From: an uncultured Collinsella sp.
Lineage (GTDB): Bacteria; Actinomycetota; Coriobacteriia; Coriobacteriales; Coriobacteriaceae
Length of the DNA: 59,693 bases
Direction of reading: 5' to 3'
NCBI GenBank assembly: GCA_900546775.1
Contig: UREM01000010.1
Coordinates: forward strand, 1 to 59,693
Positions 41,456 through 49,814 of the stretch are shown here, one piece after another; positions within the stretch are counted from its first letter, which is position 1; every line of letters starts with the position of its first letter. Both the position numbers and the translations under genes were made by a program. Under the pieces are notes generated by a model, which saw only the letters and a program-made list of their open reading frames with translations, did not search any database and was not told the DNA's origin.

Positions 41456-42895
41456 TTAGTCCAGACGACGGGTCTGCGCCACGTGCTTGTACCAGTAGGC
41501 GCTCGCCTTGGGCGTGCGCTTTTGGGTCTCAAAGTCTACGTAGAAGAAGCCGTAACGCTTGTTGTAGCCATTGGTCCAGGAGAACTGATCCTGCAAGCTC
41601 CACAGGAAGTAGCCACCTACGTTGACGCCCACCTCCATGGCCTTGAGCAACCAGCGCAGGTGCTGCTCGATGTAGTCGATGCGCGGCTGGTCGTCCACAA
41701 AACCGTCCTTGTAGGGGTCCTTGTAGCCCATGCCGTTCTCGGTGATGAAGATCTGCTTGTAGTTGGGGTAGCGCTGCTTAATGTAGACGAGCAGATCGAA
41801 CAGACCCTCGGGATAGATGATCCAGTCCCAGTCGGTGGTGGGGATGCCGGGCTTGTTCACGTGCTCGCCAATGCCCTTGACGCGCCAGCGGCCGGTACCC
41901 TTCTCGCCCGTGCCGTTGTGGTGCAGGTCGTTCTCGCCGTCGTAGGCCTTGAGGAAACGGCACTGGTAGTTGTTGACGCCCAGGTAGTCGTTGTAGAGCG
42001 CTGCCTCGCGCATGATCTCGAGATCCTCCTCGCGGATCTCGATGGTGCCGCCGGAGACTGCAGCCAGGCGGTTGGCGCACTCGAGGGTGTCGGGGGCATA
42101 GTCGCCGCGGAAGGTGGCGTCGAGCAAGAACTGGTTCTGCAGCACGTGCTCGTTGTTGGCGGACTTGATGTCGGCGGGGTCGTTCTCGTTGAGTGGGTAC
42201 TTAAACTCCAGCGACTGGATGACGCCGATCTTGCCCTTAAAACCGCCGTTGTGGAAGGCCAGCACGGCCTTGGCGTGGGCGAGCATCATGTTGTGCTCGC
42301 ACTGGAAGGCCTCGGCCAGATGAGCTTTGACGCCGCCGGGGAAGGTGCCCTCGATGTAGGTGTTGGAGGCGTCGGCCCAGATCTCGTTAAAGGTGAACCA
42401 GTAGGTCACCTGGTCGGCATATTCCTTAAAGCAGAAGGTGGCAAAGTCCACAAAGGCGTCGATGGTCTCGCGGTTGAGGAAGTCGCCCTTCTCAAAGAGG
42501 GGCAGTGGCGTGTCAAAGTGATGCAGCGTGACAAACGGCTCAACGTGGTGCTTGTGGCACTCGGCGAAGAGATCGTGATAGAACTGCACACCCTCGGGGT
42601 TGATTTCGCCGGTACCGTTGGGGAAGATGCGGCTCCAGGCAATGGAGAGGCGAATGCCGTTGATACCGAACTCCTCGCACAGCTCCAAGTCGACGGGGTA
42701 CTGGTTGTAGAAGTCCGAAGCGGGATCGGGGGAAAAGCGCCCCTGGGCCTCCAGGAAGTCGTCCCAGGCAACCTTGCCCTTACCGTGGGTGCGGGTCTCG
42801 CCCTCTACCTGGTAGGCAGCAGTGGCGCCGCCAAAGACAAAGTCCTCGGGAAACTGCGCGGGCGGGTTGGTGACGCTGGCGGGGTTAACGGACAT
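41456..42895 (-). CDS. lacG: 6-phospho-beta-galactosidase, GH1
   Basis: A 479-residue family 1 glycosidase, cytosolic, that hydrolyses lactose-6-phosphate to galactose-6-phosphate and glucose. Acid/base Glu171 is in WFTFNEIW; the nucleophile is the Glu near 385 in FITENGMG. WTNGYNKRYGFFYVDFE near the C-terminus is the phosphate-binding loop (Ser/Lys/Tyr type), and its wording is closer to LacG than to BglA. It follows the EIICB gene by 66 bases on the same strand. Confidence 0.88.
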   Translation of the reverse strand: MSVNPASVTNPPAQFPEDFVFGGATAAYQVEGETRTHGKGKVAWDDFLEAQGRFSPDPASDFYNQYPVDLELCEEFGINGIRLSIAWSRIFPNGTGEINPEGVQFYHDLFAECHKHHVEPFVTLHHFDTPLPLFEKGDFLNRETIDAFVDFATFCFKEYADQVTYWFTFNEIWADASNTYIEGTFPGGVKAHLAEAFQCEHNMMLAHAKAVLAFHNGGFKGKIGVIQSLEFKYPLNENDPADIKSANNEHVLQNQFLLDATFRGDYAPDTLECANRLAAVSGGTIEIREEDLEIMREAALYNDYLGVNNYQCRFLKAYDGENDLHHNGTGEKGTGRWRVKGIGEHVNKPGIPTTDWDWIIYPEGLFDLLVYIKQRYPNYKQIFITENGMGYKDPYKDGFVDDQPRIDYIEQHLRWLLKAMEVGVNVGGYFLWSLQDQFSWTNGYNKRYGFFYVDFETQKRTPKASAYWYKHVAQTRRLD

Positions 42896-42961
42896 GATGA
42901 TCCAATCGTTTAAATCGAAGGGCCAGCCGGTCTTGGATAGTCGGCTGGCCCTAAGCGTTAC

Positions 42962-44731
42962 TTACTTCGACAGCTGCTCGCTCACAAAGGCGAGAGACTT
43001 GTCGCCGTTCTGGGAGAGCTCGATGTACTGCTTACCACGGCAGGCTACGCACTTGTTGCCCACGCGCTCGCAGTCCTTCTGCAGGTCGGCCAGGTAGCTG
43101 GCAGCCTGCGGAGCCAGGACGACCAGGTCAAAGTCGGGAAGCATGTCCACGTGGTTGCCATAGGCATCGGCAGCGGTCTCAAGGTCGATGCCGCGCTCCT
43201 TGGCGGCCTTGGCCAGCGCGTTGGCGAGCAGGCCCGAGGTGCCGCCGCCCTGGCAGAGCACGAGTACGCGCTTGCCGTTGAGGTCGCTGGTGGCCGTAGC
43301 CTCGGTGGCGGCAGCAGCGGGGGCGGCGTCGGTCTTTACGACCTCGGCAGCGGCGCCGGCGGCAACGCTCTTGGCATCGGTCTTGCCCTGGAAGGCGTCG
43401 CTGAGCTTGGCGGCCTTCTCGGCGTTCTTGGCGGCGAGCTCCTCCTGGGAGATCTCGGCCTCCTCGGCGCACTTCTGGGCGTCATAGGCACGGAAGAACG
43501 GATAGTACAGGACAAAGTCGACGACCAGGATGAGGGCGAGCATCACAAAGGCGAGCGGCTGGAAGCCCAGGCCCATGATGGTGCCGATGGGGCCGGGGAC
43601 AGTCCAAGGCAGGGTGTACATAAAGCCGTTCATGCCCAAGAAGTCGATAAAGATCTTGAGGATCCAGATGTTGGCGATCGGGGCAAAGACAAACGGGACA
43701 AAGAAGACGGGGTTGAGCACGATGGGCGCGGCGAACAGCAGCGGCTCGTTGACGGCGAAGCAGACCGGGACGATGGCGGCCTTACCGACGGCGCGCATCT
43801 CCTGAGACTTGGCCAGGAAGCAGAACATAAAGACCAGGACGAGCGTGGCACCGGTGCCGCCCATGCAGACGACGAAGTACTGGGCACCCTGGGTCAGGAC
43901 AGCGGAAGCGTGCTGGCCGGCCTGGAACGCAGCCAGGTTGTCGGTCATGTTGGCAACGAGAGCGGCGGCGATGGCGGGCTCGACGATCGAAGGGCCGTGG
44001 ACGCCCACGAACCAGAACAGGCTCATAGCGCCGTAGATCACAGCGAGGCCGATGTAGCCGTCGGCAGCGGTGAACAGGGGCTGGAACACCTGGATGACGC
44101 CCTGGGCAAAGCAGAAGCCAAAGGCAGCACGGAAGACGATGTCAAAGACCCAAAAGACGGTGATGCAGACGGAGAAGGGGATGATGTCCTTAAAGGTCTG
44201 CGAGATGTTGGGCGGAACCTGCTCGGGCATCTTGACGGTGATGTTGCGCTTGATGAAGAACTTGTAGATGATGCCGGTCACAAACGCAGCGATAAAGGCG
44301 GTCAGCAGGCCCTTGGAACCAAGATAGGTGGTGTTGAAGCCGCTGGCGGCATCCGTGGCGATGGTGTCGCTCGAAAGGAGCAGGAAGCCGATGATGGCCG
44401 CGCACATGCACGAGATGAAGTTGATCTGGTTGTTCTTGGGCAGATCGCGGTTCTGGGCGTCGGCGAAGTGCTTGGCAGTGGTGGCGGCGCAGGCGATGGC
44501 CAGGATGCCCATGGAGTAGTTGTAGCACTTCCACAGGGCGTTGTTGATGTCATCGGGCCAGTAGAAACCCCAGATGTTGGGGACTGAGGCTACCAGACAG
44601 AAGATGGACGAGAAGATGATGATGGGGATGACGGAGATAAAGCCGTCGCGGATCGCCTTGAGGTACTTGTTGCGGGCGATCGCGTTGAAAAAGGGCTGGC
44701 CCTTTTCGATGATGGCGATGAGTTGCTCCAT
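42962..44731 (-). CDS. lacE: PTS lactose-family EIICB permease
   Basis: A 589-residue fusion of membrane EIIC (residues 1 to about 425, eight or more helices, with FVGVHGPSIVEPAI and FAVNEPLLFAAPIVLNP) and, after an Ala-rich linker, a cytosolic EIIB whose VLVLCQGGGTSGLLANAL carries the phosphorylated Cys near 490. LacG next to it indicates lactose; other beta-galactosides are possible. EIIA is encoded apart at 46308. AGGAG lies eight bases before the ATG. Confidence 0.9.
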   Translation of the reverse strand: MEQLIAIIEKGQPFFNAIARNKYLKAIRDGFISVIPIIIFSSIFCLVASVPNIWGFYWPDDINNALWKCYNYSMGILAIACAATTAKHFADAQNRDLPKNNQINFISCMCAAIIGFLLLSSDTIATDAASGFNTTYLGSKGLLTAFIAAFVTGIIYKFFIKRNITVKMPEQVPPNISQTFKDIIPFSVCITVFWVFDIVFRAAFGFCFAQGVIQVFQPLFTAADGYIGLAVIYGAMSLFWFVGVHGPSIVEPAIAAALVANMTDNLAAFQAGQHASAVLTQGAQYFVVCMGGTGATLVLVFMFCFLAKSQEMRAVGKAAIVPVCFAVNEPLLFAAPIVLNPVFFVPFVFAPIANIWILKIFIDFLGMNGFMYTLPWTVPGPIGTIMGLGFQPLAFVMLALILVVDFVLYYPFFRAYDAQKCAEEAEISQEELAAKNAEKAAKLSDAFQGKTDAKSVAAGAAAEVVKTDAAPAAAATEATATSDLNGKRVLVLCQGGGTSGLLANALAKAAKERGIDLETAADAYGNHVDMLPDFDLVVLAPQAASYLADLQKDCERVGNKCVACRGKQYIELSQNGDKSLAFVSEQLSK

Positions 44732-44790
44732 GCAATGCTCCTAAGAGTCGGTGGGTTAGCAACGATGGTAGCTGTTGGCGTTCGGTTGCC

Positions 44791-44812
44791 AAAATGTTGA
44801 CGTTGCCATTTT
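44791..44812. promoter_or_regulatory. LacI-type operator 1 of the lac region
   Basis: AAAATGTTGACGTTGCCATT plus TT is an imperfect palindrome centred on CG; read in reverse it matches operator 2 (ATGGCAACGTTAACAT) closely. It lies 60-80 bases upstream of lacE, probably in its promoter. Confidence 0.7.
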
Positions 44813-44912
44813 GTGACACAAAAAAAGACGTGAACCAGTGGTTCCTGTGCCTGCGAACCGTCGATTCCTTATGCGTAAACGTTTGAGCCGCCCGGTGGCT
44901 TTGTGTTTGCAC

Positions 44913-44931
44913 AATGGCAACGTTAACATTT
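44913..44931. promoter_or_regulatory. LacI-type operator 2 of the lac region
   Basis: AATGGCAACGTTAACATTT is a LacI-family palindrome with the usual central CG. It lies between lacE and the lacI gene. Confidence 0.7.
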
Positions 44932-44965
44932 GGACTACAAAAGCCGTTCGGGGAAGCAAAAATGT

Positions 44966-44976
44966 CGGTGAACGGT
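44966..44976 (+). promoter_or_regulatory. CGGTGAACGGT site, lac divergent region
   Basis: Exact copy of the motif seen twice before the mannose-family PTS operon. Confidence 0.55.
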
Positions 44977-45057
44977 AGGTTTTGGGTGGTGAGCGTATGG
45001 CGGAGGAGGCGTTAGATATACTTAAAGACGTTTCATTTGACTGCGTAGGGTGCCACC

Positions 45058-45075
45058 AATGGCATCGTTGACATA
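45058..45075. promoter_or_regulatory. LacI-type operator 3 of the lac region
   Basis: AATGGCATCGTTGACATA ends 13 bases before the lacI start and would allow autoregulation. Confidence 0.6.
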
Positions 45076-45088
45076 GAAAGATCGACCT

Positions 45089-46093
45089 ATGGCCGCTGTT
45101 AAAAAATCGGTATCCGTCAAAGACGTGGCACGTCTCGCGGGCGTCTCGGAGCAGACGGTCTCGCGCACCGTGCATGATTCGCCCAGCGTGCGCCCCGAGA
45201 CCAAGGAGCGCGTGCGCGCCGCCATGCGCGAGCTTGGCTATCGTCCAAACTTTGCCGGCCGGTCGCTGCGTCGCGGCAAGTTCAAGACGGTCGGCGTCGC
45301 CATGTTCAACATTACCGGTACCGGCAACCTCGACCGTATGGAGGGCTTTGCCGCCGCAGCCGACAAACACGGCTATGCCATCACCCTTACTAAAGTAGAT
45401 GGACACCCCTATACCCTCGAGAGCGCATCAACGCGCATGAGTGCGCTTCCGGTGGACGGCATGGTTGTGATCATGAACCGCATGCCGGCGGATTTTGGCA
45501 CCTTTGAGCCGCTGCCCGGTATGCAGACGGTGCTCGTTACCATGCTGGAGCACCCGCTGTGCTCGACGGTCGATAACGACCAGTTCGATTGCTCGCGCCA
45601 GGTGGTCGAGTACTTGCTGGGGCAGGGGCACAGGACCGTGCACTTTATCTCGTGCCCCGAGCGCTCGCTTTCGGGCATGCAACGCGAGGAGGGCTGGCGT
45701 GAGACATTGCGCGCGCATGGTATTGAGCCGCCGCGACTCGTCCGTGGCGATTGGACGGCACGGAGCGGGTATGCTGCCGGTCAGGCTCTGGCGGACGATC
45801 CGACCTGTACGGCCATTTATGCTTCCAACGATGCCATGGCCTACGGCTGCATTCGCGGGCTCGAGTCGTGCGGAAGGCGCGTGCCCGAGGACGTAAGCGT
45901 GGTGGGTGTTGACGATAGTTTGGGCGATATCGTGCCCGATCGTCGCCTGACTACGGTGCGCTTTGACAACAAGCGCGTCGGCATGTGGGCGGTCGACAAG
46001 ATTGCCGGCGCCGAGGGCGCTGCACCCGGTGTGGAGCACATGCTGTTTCCGGGTGTGCTCGTCGAGGGCGATACGGTGCGCTATGTACGCTAG
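45089..46093 (+). CDS. LacI family regulator of the lac region
   Basis: A 334-residue repressor. The N-terminal helix-turn-helix reads VSVKDVARLAGVSEQTVSRTV with hinge helix YRPNFAGRSLRRGK; the rest is a periplasmic-binding-protein-like effector domain with an ASNDAMAYGCIRGLESCG segment and VSVVGVDDSLGD. Three matching palindromes between it and lacE make it the probable lac regulator. Effector is unknown. A paralogue at 55179 controls the gal region. Confidence 0.88.
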   Translation: MAAVKKSVSVKDVARLAGVSEQTVSRTVHDSPSVRPETKERVRAAMRELGYRPNFAGRSLRRGKFKTVGVAMFNITGTGNLDRMEGFAAAADKHGYAITLTKVDGHPYTLESASTRMSALPVDGMVVIMNRMPADFGTFEPLPGMQTVLVTMLEHPLCSTVDNDQFDCSRQVVEYLLGQGHRTVHFISCPERSLSGMQREEGWRETLRAHGIEPPRLVRGDWTARSGYAAGQALADDPTCTAIYASNDAMAYGCIRGLESCGRRVPEDVSVVGVDDSLGDIVPDRRLTTVRFDNKRVGMWAVDKIAGAEGAAPGVEHMLFPGVLVEGDTVRYVR

Positions 46094-46153
46094 GGTGCGG
46101 ACCTGTTTGGGTTGCCGCTAATTGTGTTCGAGAATGTTCAGATTGGTTTAAAA

Positions 46154-46185
46154 ACCGTTCACGGGCGAAAAGCAACCGTTCATAG
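46154..46185 (-). promoter_or_regulatory. Two CGGTGAACGGT-type sites upstream of lacF
   Basis: On the minus strand CCGTGAACGGT (46154-46164) and CTATGAACGGT (46175-46185) are tandem, 21 bases apart, the same spacing as the pair at 23120-23151. TGTTTGAATG lies downstream at 46216-46225. Confidence 0.55.
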
Positions 46186-46307
46186 CTCGAAATTACGTTT
46201 TGCGCTGTTCTTTTTTGTTTGAATGTTAATGTTCCTGCCATACACAGCGCAGCGCGTATGCCCGGACGCGATGCTCTCCGTTGGTTCATATGTGAAAGGA
46301 ACGCAAT

Positions 46308-46646
46308 ATGGCAACCAAAGAAGAAATCTCGATGGTTGGATTCGAGATTGTCGCATACGCGGGCGACGCCCAGACCGATCTGCTTGCAGCGCTCGATGCT
46401 GCTCGCGAGGGTGATTTTGAGAAGGCCGAGCAGCTGCACAAGGATGCCAGCGATGCACTTATCGGCGCCCACGACACGCAGACCAAGCTGCTTTCGCAGG
46501 AGGCCGGCGGCGGCGAGATGGAGATGACCTTCATCATGGCTCACGCTCAGGATACTCTCATGACCACCATGATCCTGGAGAAGCAGACCCGCTTTACCAT
46601 CGATGCCTATAAGCGCATCGCCGCACTCGAGGCTAAGCTCGCCTAA
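46308..46646 (+). CDS. lacF: PTS lactose/cellobiose-family EIIA
   Basis: A 112-residue helical phosphocarrier with His79 in FIMAHAQDTLMT as phosphorylation site, and typical length for LacF/CelC. It would transfer phosphate from HPr to the EIIB domain of LacE. It stands alone between the lacI gene and a membrane-protein gene, with its own promoter region and terminator. GAAAGGA precedes the ATG. Confidence 0.92.
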   Translation: MATKEEISMVGFEIVAYAGDAQTDLLAALDAAREGDFEKAEQLHKDASDALIGAHDTQTKLLSQEAGGGEMEMTFIMAHAQDTLMTTMILEKQTRFTIDAYKRIAALEAKLA

Positions 46647-46676
46647 CGAGCTCTCACAACCAAGTCCCCTTCCAAA

Positions 46677-46708
46677 AGCTCTGCCGCTACCCGCGGCAGG
46701 GCTTTTTC
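46677..46708 (+). terminator. Terminator after lacF
   Basis: AGCTCTGCCGC pairs with GCGGCAGGGCT, followed by five T. Confidence 0.88.
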
Positions 46709-46715
46709 TGTTTAC

Positions 46716-46764
46716 CCGGCACTTGGGGACGTTCCTTATCTGCCGGCAGTTTGGGACACTCCTG
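46716..46764. repeat. GGGACGTTC repeat family, diverged copy
   Basis: CCGGCACTTGGGGACGTTCC and CTGCCGGCAGTTTGGGACA match copies 1 and 2 in order, but the right arm is degraded. Confidence 0.6.
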
Positions 46765-46841
46765 CCATGCATTCGATCCTTTGAGGATGGAAGAAACCGG
46801 GTCATTAGGTTTGCTGCGGTGCCGACTCGGTCTGTCGGTTA

Positions 46842-46995
46842 CAAAACTATGCCGGTTTACTACGATGAATCGCATTCTTTCAACTATGGAAAGAACAGCG
46901 TTATCAAAGCCGCAGGTAGAAAGCTTGTCATTTTCTGCTAATAGCAAATGTGGTCGGTCCTATCGGTTTTATCGTAGTAAACCGGCATAGTTTTG
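46842..46995. mobile_element. 154-bp element with 25-bp perfect terminal inverted repeats (MITE-like)
   Basis: The first 25 bases (46842-46866, beginning CAAAACTATGCCGG) are the exact reverse complement of the last 25 (46971-46995). The 104-base interior has no significant frame. No flanking duplication is obvious. It is most like a non-autonomous transposable element or a cruciform repeat. Confidence 0.6.
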
Positions 46996-47111
46996 AAATG
47001 GCACTATTCGACTAGCAGCGTTATGGAGCTTCTGCACGCCCTCCCGTTCGGTTTTTTGCTGGGTGGGTATACTTCCATCCGCAATACAGACCGGACTGAG
47101 GAGGTATCCAA

Positions 47112-48113
47112 ATGCCGGATAACGGGTCAATACAAAAAAGAGATGCGCGCGAGATGGCTCATGGGCGTCCTGTCCAGATAACCGAGCACACGACGGTAAC
47201 CGAGCTGCAGCCCAGCCTGTCCGATGTCGTGTGCGCAAACAAAAAGCTGCAGATTGGCTTTATCGTTGCACTCGTGGTACTGGCGCTGCTGTCGGGCTTT
47301 GTGGCTCGTCCGCATTTTGCCGATACCAAAACATGGGACTCCACCATCGAGTTCATCGATCAAAAGAAAGGCAACGTACTGGCGCTCACGACCTCGTGCG
47401 TGGCGCTGTCTGCGGGCATTACCGCGCTGCCGGGTGATACGGGAACGCCGGTTGCCGAGCAGCTCGCGCAGCTTTCGGGTAACTTGGGCATCGTGCTTGC
47501 CGTGCTCTACCTCGAGAAATACCTGCTGACCATTTTGTGGTCGGTTGGCCTGGGCATCCTGATCCCGTTTGCGCTGGTACTCTTTGCGGTGTCGCTCGGC
47601 ATTCACGGGCGCTGGAGCACGAGCGCCGTCCTGCGCCGCGTGGCGACTCGCGTGCTGGTGGTTGCCGTGATCGGCATGGCGCTTGTGCCCGCGAGCGTAT
47701 GGGTGTCGCAAAAGGTCGATGAGACGTATCAGGTGAGTATCGAGCAGACAGAGCAAAAGGCGACTGAAGCGAGCAAGGCGAGCTCCACAAAGAGCGAGAA
47801 GAAATCCGAGACCACGGAAAACAAGAATGTGCTTGAGCAGCTGACCGATGGGGCATCGAGTTTACTCACATCGGTGACCGACAGTGCCAAGTCGATGACC
47901 GATAAGGTGGTGCAACAGGTGACCGATCTGATCGAAGGCGTCATCGTGATGATCGTGACCTCGTGCGTTATCCCGTTGCTGGTGCTCGCGGCGTTTCTGT
48001 GGCTGGGGCACACGCTGCTGGGGATCGATATTTCTGGCCCGGCGAACTATTTGACGGGCCGTTTTCTGAGGGCTCCGTCCAAACATGCCAAGAAGAGCGG
48101 ACAGTCTGAGTAG
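47112..48113 (+). CDS. Polytopic membrane protein, uncharacterised
   Basis: A 333-residue protein with a ~45-residue polar N-terminus, four predicted membrane helices (about 47-66, 135-160, 178-200 and 275-298) and a Lys/Glu/Ser-rich central segment with coiled-coil tendency (KATEASKASSTKSEKKSETT). AGGAGGT precedes the ATG. No domain is recognised. It interrupts the lac genes but has its own terminator, so it may be unrelated to lactose use. Confidence 0.7.
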   Translation: MPDNGSIQKRDAREMAHGRPVQITEHTTVTELQPSLSDVVCANKKLQIGFIVALVVLALLSGFVARPHFADTKTWDSTIEFIDQKKGNVLALTTSCVALSAGITALPGDTGTPVAEQLAQLSGNLGIVLAVLYLEKYLLTILWSVGLGILIPFALVLFAVSLGIHGRWSTSAVLRRVATRVLVVAVIGMALVPASVWVSQKVDETYQVSIEQTEQKATEASKASSTKSEKKSETTENKNVLEQLTDGASSLLTSVTDSAKSMTDKVVQQVTDLIEGVIVMIVTSCVIPLLVLAAFLWLGHTLLGIDISGPANYLTGRFLRAPSKHAKKSGQSE

Positions 48114-48147
48114 GCGGCAAAGCGATCCTTGGAAGACCAACCGTAAG

Positions 48148-48187
48148 AAGGGTGGCCGAGACACGTTCTCGGCCGCCCTTTTGTTTG
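48148..48187 (+). terminator. Terminator of the membrane-protein gene
   Basis: AAGGGTGGCCGAGA and TTCTCGGCCGCCCTT pair with one mismatch, followed by TTGTTT. Confidence 0.88.
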
Positions 48188-48238
48188 CTGAACACATGGT
48201 CGCTACGTCTGCGCCGGGCTCAAACGGTCGCCAATCAT

Positions 48239-48326
48239 CCGTGAACGGTATTTGTTCAAAAAAGAACAAAGATAAACAAATAATGGTTGCAGTCGCTGTT
48301 CGAATGTGTTCAAATAAACATGAACA
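48239..48326. promoter_or_regulatory. Control region of lacA
   Basis: It contains CCGTGAACGGT at 48239-48249, the inverted repeat TTTGTTC-N6-GAACAAA at 48251-48270, TGTTCGAATG at 48297-48306 and TGTTC-N10-GAACA at 48307-48326. The first is the shared sugar motif; the others may bind a DeoR-type LacR. Confidence 0.55.
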
Positions 48327-48420
48327 GTGAAGAACCGCACATTCAGATGCCCGGACCTGAACGCGATTCAACACTTCCAAACAGAAACTACGCACCTGCG
48401 TATCTCTCAAGGAGGATGTC

Positions 48421-48849
48421 ATGAGGGTTGTAATCGCTTCCGATGCCGACGGTATGTCGATGAAGGAGTCCATCAAGGAGATGCTCATCGCCGACGGTCA
48501 CGAGGTCGTCGACTATTCCGAGACCCCTGCCGCGGACTTTGTCGATTCCGCGACCGCCGTTGCCAAGGACCTGCTGGAGCACAAGGATTCCCAGGGCTTC
48601 GCATTCGATAAGTACGGCGTCGGCTCCTATATGGCCGCCGTCAAGATCAAGGGCATGGTCGTCGCCAACATTTCCGACGAGCGTTCCGCTTACATGACCC
48701 GCGAGCACAACGGTTCGCGCATGGTCACCATGGGCCCGGGCGTTGTGGGCACCGAGGTCGCCAAGAAGATCGCCCGCGAGTTCCTGCGCGCCCAGTACGC
48801 CGGCGGCCGTCACCAGATCCGTGTCGACATGCTCAACAAGATGGCCTAA
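48421..48849 (+). CDS. lacA: Galactose-6-phosphate isomerase subunit LacA
   Basis: A 142-residue subunit of the heteromeric isomerase converting galactose-6-phosphate to tagatose-6-phosphate. MRVVIASDADGMSMKESIK, GFAFDKYGVGSYMAA and ARSAYMTREHNGS-like blocks (here ERSAYMTREHNGS) match the RpiB/LacA fold. AAGGAGG lies before the ATG. lacB follows after 63 bases, probably as a single transcript. Confidence 0.9.
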   Translation: MRVVIASDADGMSMKESIKEMLIADGHEVVDYSETPAADFVDSATAVAKDLLEHKDSQGFAFDKYGVGSYMAAVKIKGMVVANISDERSAYMTREHNGSRMVTMGPGVVGTEVAKKIAREFLRAQYAGGRHQIRVDMLNKMA

Positions 48850-48912
48850 CGAGAGCCACCGAGAACTCGAACTTCTACCTCAACTTGTGAATTCAGACGA
48901 AAGGACGTTCTG

Positions 48913-49437
48913 ATGAAGAAGACCATCGCAATCGGTTGCGACCATATCGTTACGGACGAGAAGATCTATCTGGCCGACCGCCTGGAGCAGGCTGGCTACA
49001 AGGTGCTCGACTGTGGCACCTACAGCCACACCCGTACGCACTATCCCATCTACGGTAAGGCCGTGGGCGAGGCTGTTGCCAGCGGTAAGGCCGACTTTGG
49101 CGTGGCCCTGTGCGGCACCGGCATCGGCATCACCAACGCCGTCAACAAGGTTCCCGGCGCCCGCTGCGCCCTGGTCCGCGACATGACCTCTGCCCTGTAT
49201 GCCCGTCGCGAGCTCAACGCCAACATCGTGGGCTTTGGCGGCAAGATTACCGGCGAGTTCCTGATGGCCGACATTATGCTTGCCTTCCTGGAGGAGCCCT
49301 ACGAGAAGACCCCCGAGCACGATGCCCTGATCGCCAAGATCGATGCCTGCAATAAGGCCGACGCCGAGGCTCAGGCTGACCCGCACTTCTTTGACGAGTT
49401 CCTCGAGAAGTGGGACCGTGGCGAGTATCACGACTAG
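48913..49437 (+). CDS. lacB: Galactose-6-phosphate isomerase subunit LacB
   Basis: A 174-residue RpiB-fold partner of Lac[37 protein letters not shown] and the active-site [16 protein letters not shown] (Cys near 67) are characteristic. The length is typical for LacB. It is followed by a hairpin and a long intergenic repeat. Confidence 0.92.
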   Translation: MKKTIAIGCDHIVTDEKIYLADRLEQAGYKVLDCGTYSHTRTHYPIYGKAVGEAVASGKADFGVALCGTGIGITNAVNKVPGARCALVRDMTSALYARRELNANIVGFGGKITGEFLMADIMLAFLEEPYEKTPEHDALIAKIDACNKADAEAQADPHFFDEFLEKWDRGEYHD

Positions 49438-49443
49438 TGGGGT

Positions 49444-49468
49444 TCCGGCGTTCTACCGAACGCCGGAC
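49444..49468 (+). terminator. Hairpin after lacB
   Basis: TCCGGCGTTC/GAACGCCGGA-type 10-bp stem around TACC; no T-run. Confidence 0.65.
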
Positions 49469-49481
49469 CGGCCGACGCTGC

Positions 49482-49582
49482 GCGGCGTTCAGGCATCCCA
49501 TCTCGCCGCTCAAACCGTCGCTTGCGTACATGAAGTACGCGTCGCTCCTCTTTCGCGGCGACCTGGGGCACCTGAGCGCCGC
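49482..49582. repeat. 100-bp branched inverted repeat after lacB
   Basis: Outer arms GCGGCGTTCAGG (49482-49493) and CCTGAGCGCCGC (49571-49582) enclose a second stem GCGTACATGAAGTACGC (49524-49540) and the phrase CTCCTCTTTC. A related arrangement is at 51728-51825. The remainder of 49583-49814 has no gene I can support. Confidence 0.6.
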
Positions 49583-49814
49583 TCGCTGACGTAGGGGGTA
49601 CCAGCAGGGTTGCCGCTGTTGTTGGGAAGCGTTCTGGTTCGGCTAGCTGCTCCGATAACACGTTTGCTTGCTTGGCTTGAGTGCCTCGCTCTTGGCGGTC
49701 CCCGGCATTCTGCAGCTTTTCAATTGACGGCTCGCGTTTCTGTGAGGGGGCGCGGGCCGGTTTTCTATCAGCCCTATTGACTTGGCGGGCTGGCGTACGA
49801 AAGGGAAGGCTCCT

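Noticed and set aside
41483..42913. Plus-strand open frame opposite lacG
   Set aside because: Low-complexity Val/Gly/Leu translation mirrors GH1 codons; lacG motifs are complete on the minus strand.
43151..44587. Plus-strand open frame opposite lacE
   Set aside because: Gly/Asp-rich antisense translation without motifs; EIICB is clear on the other strand.
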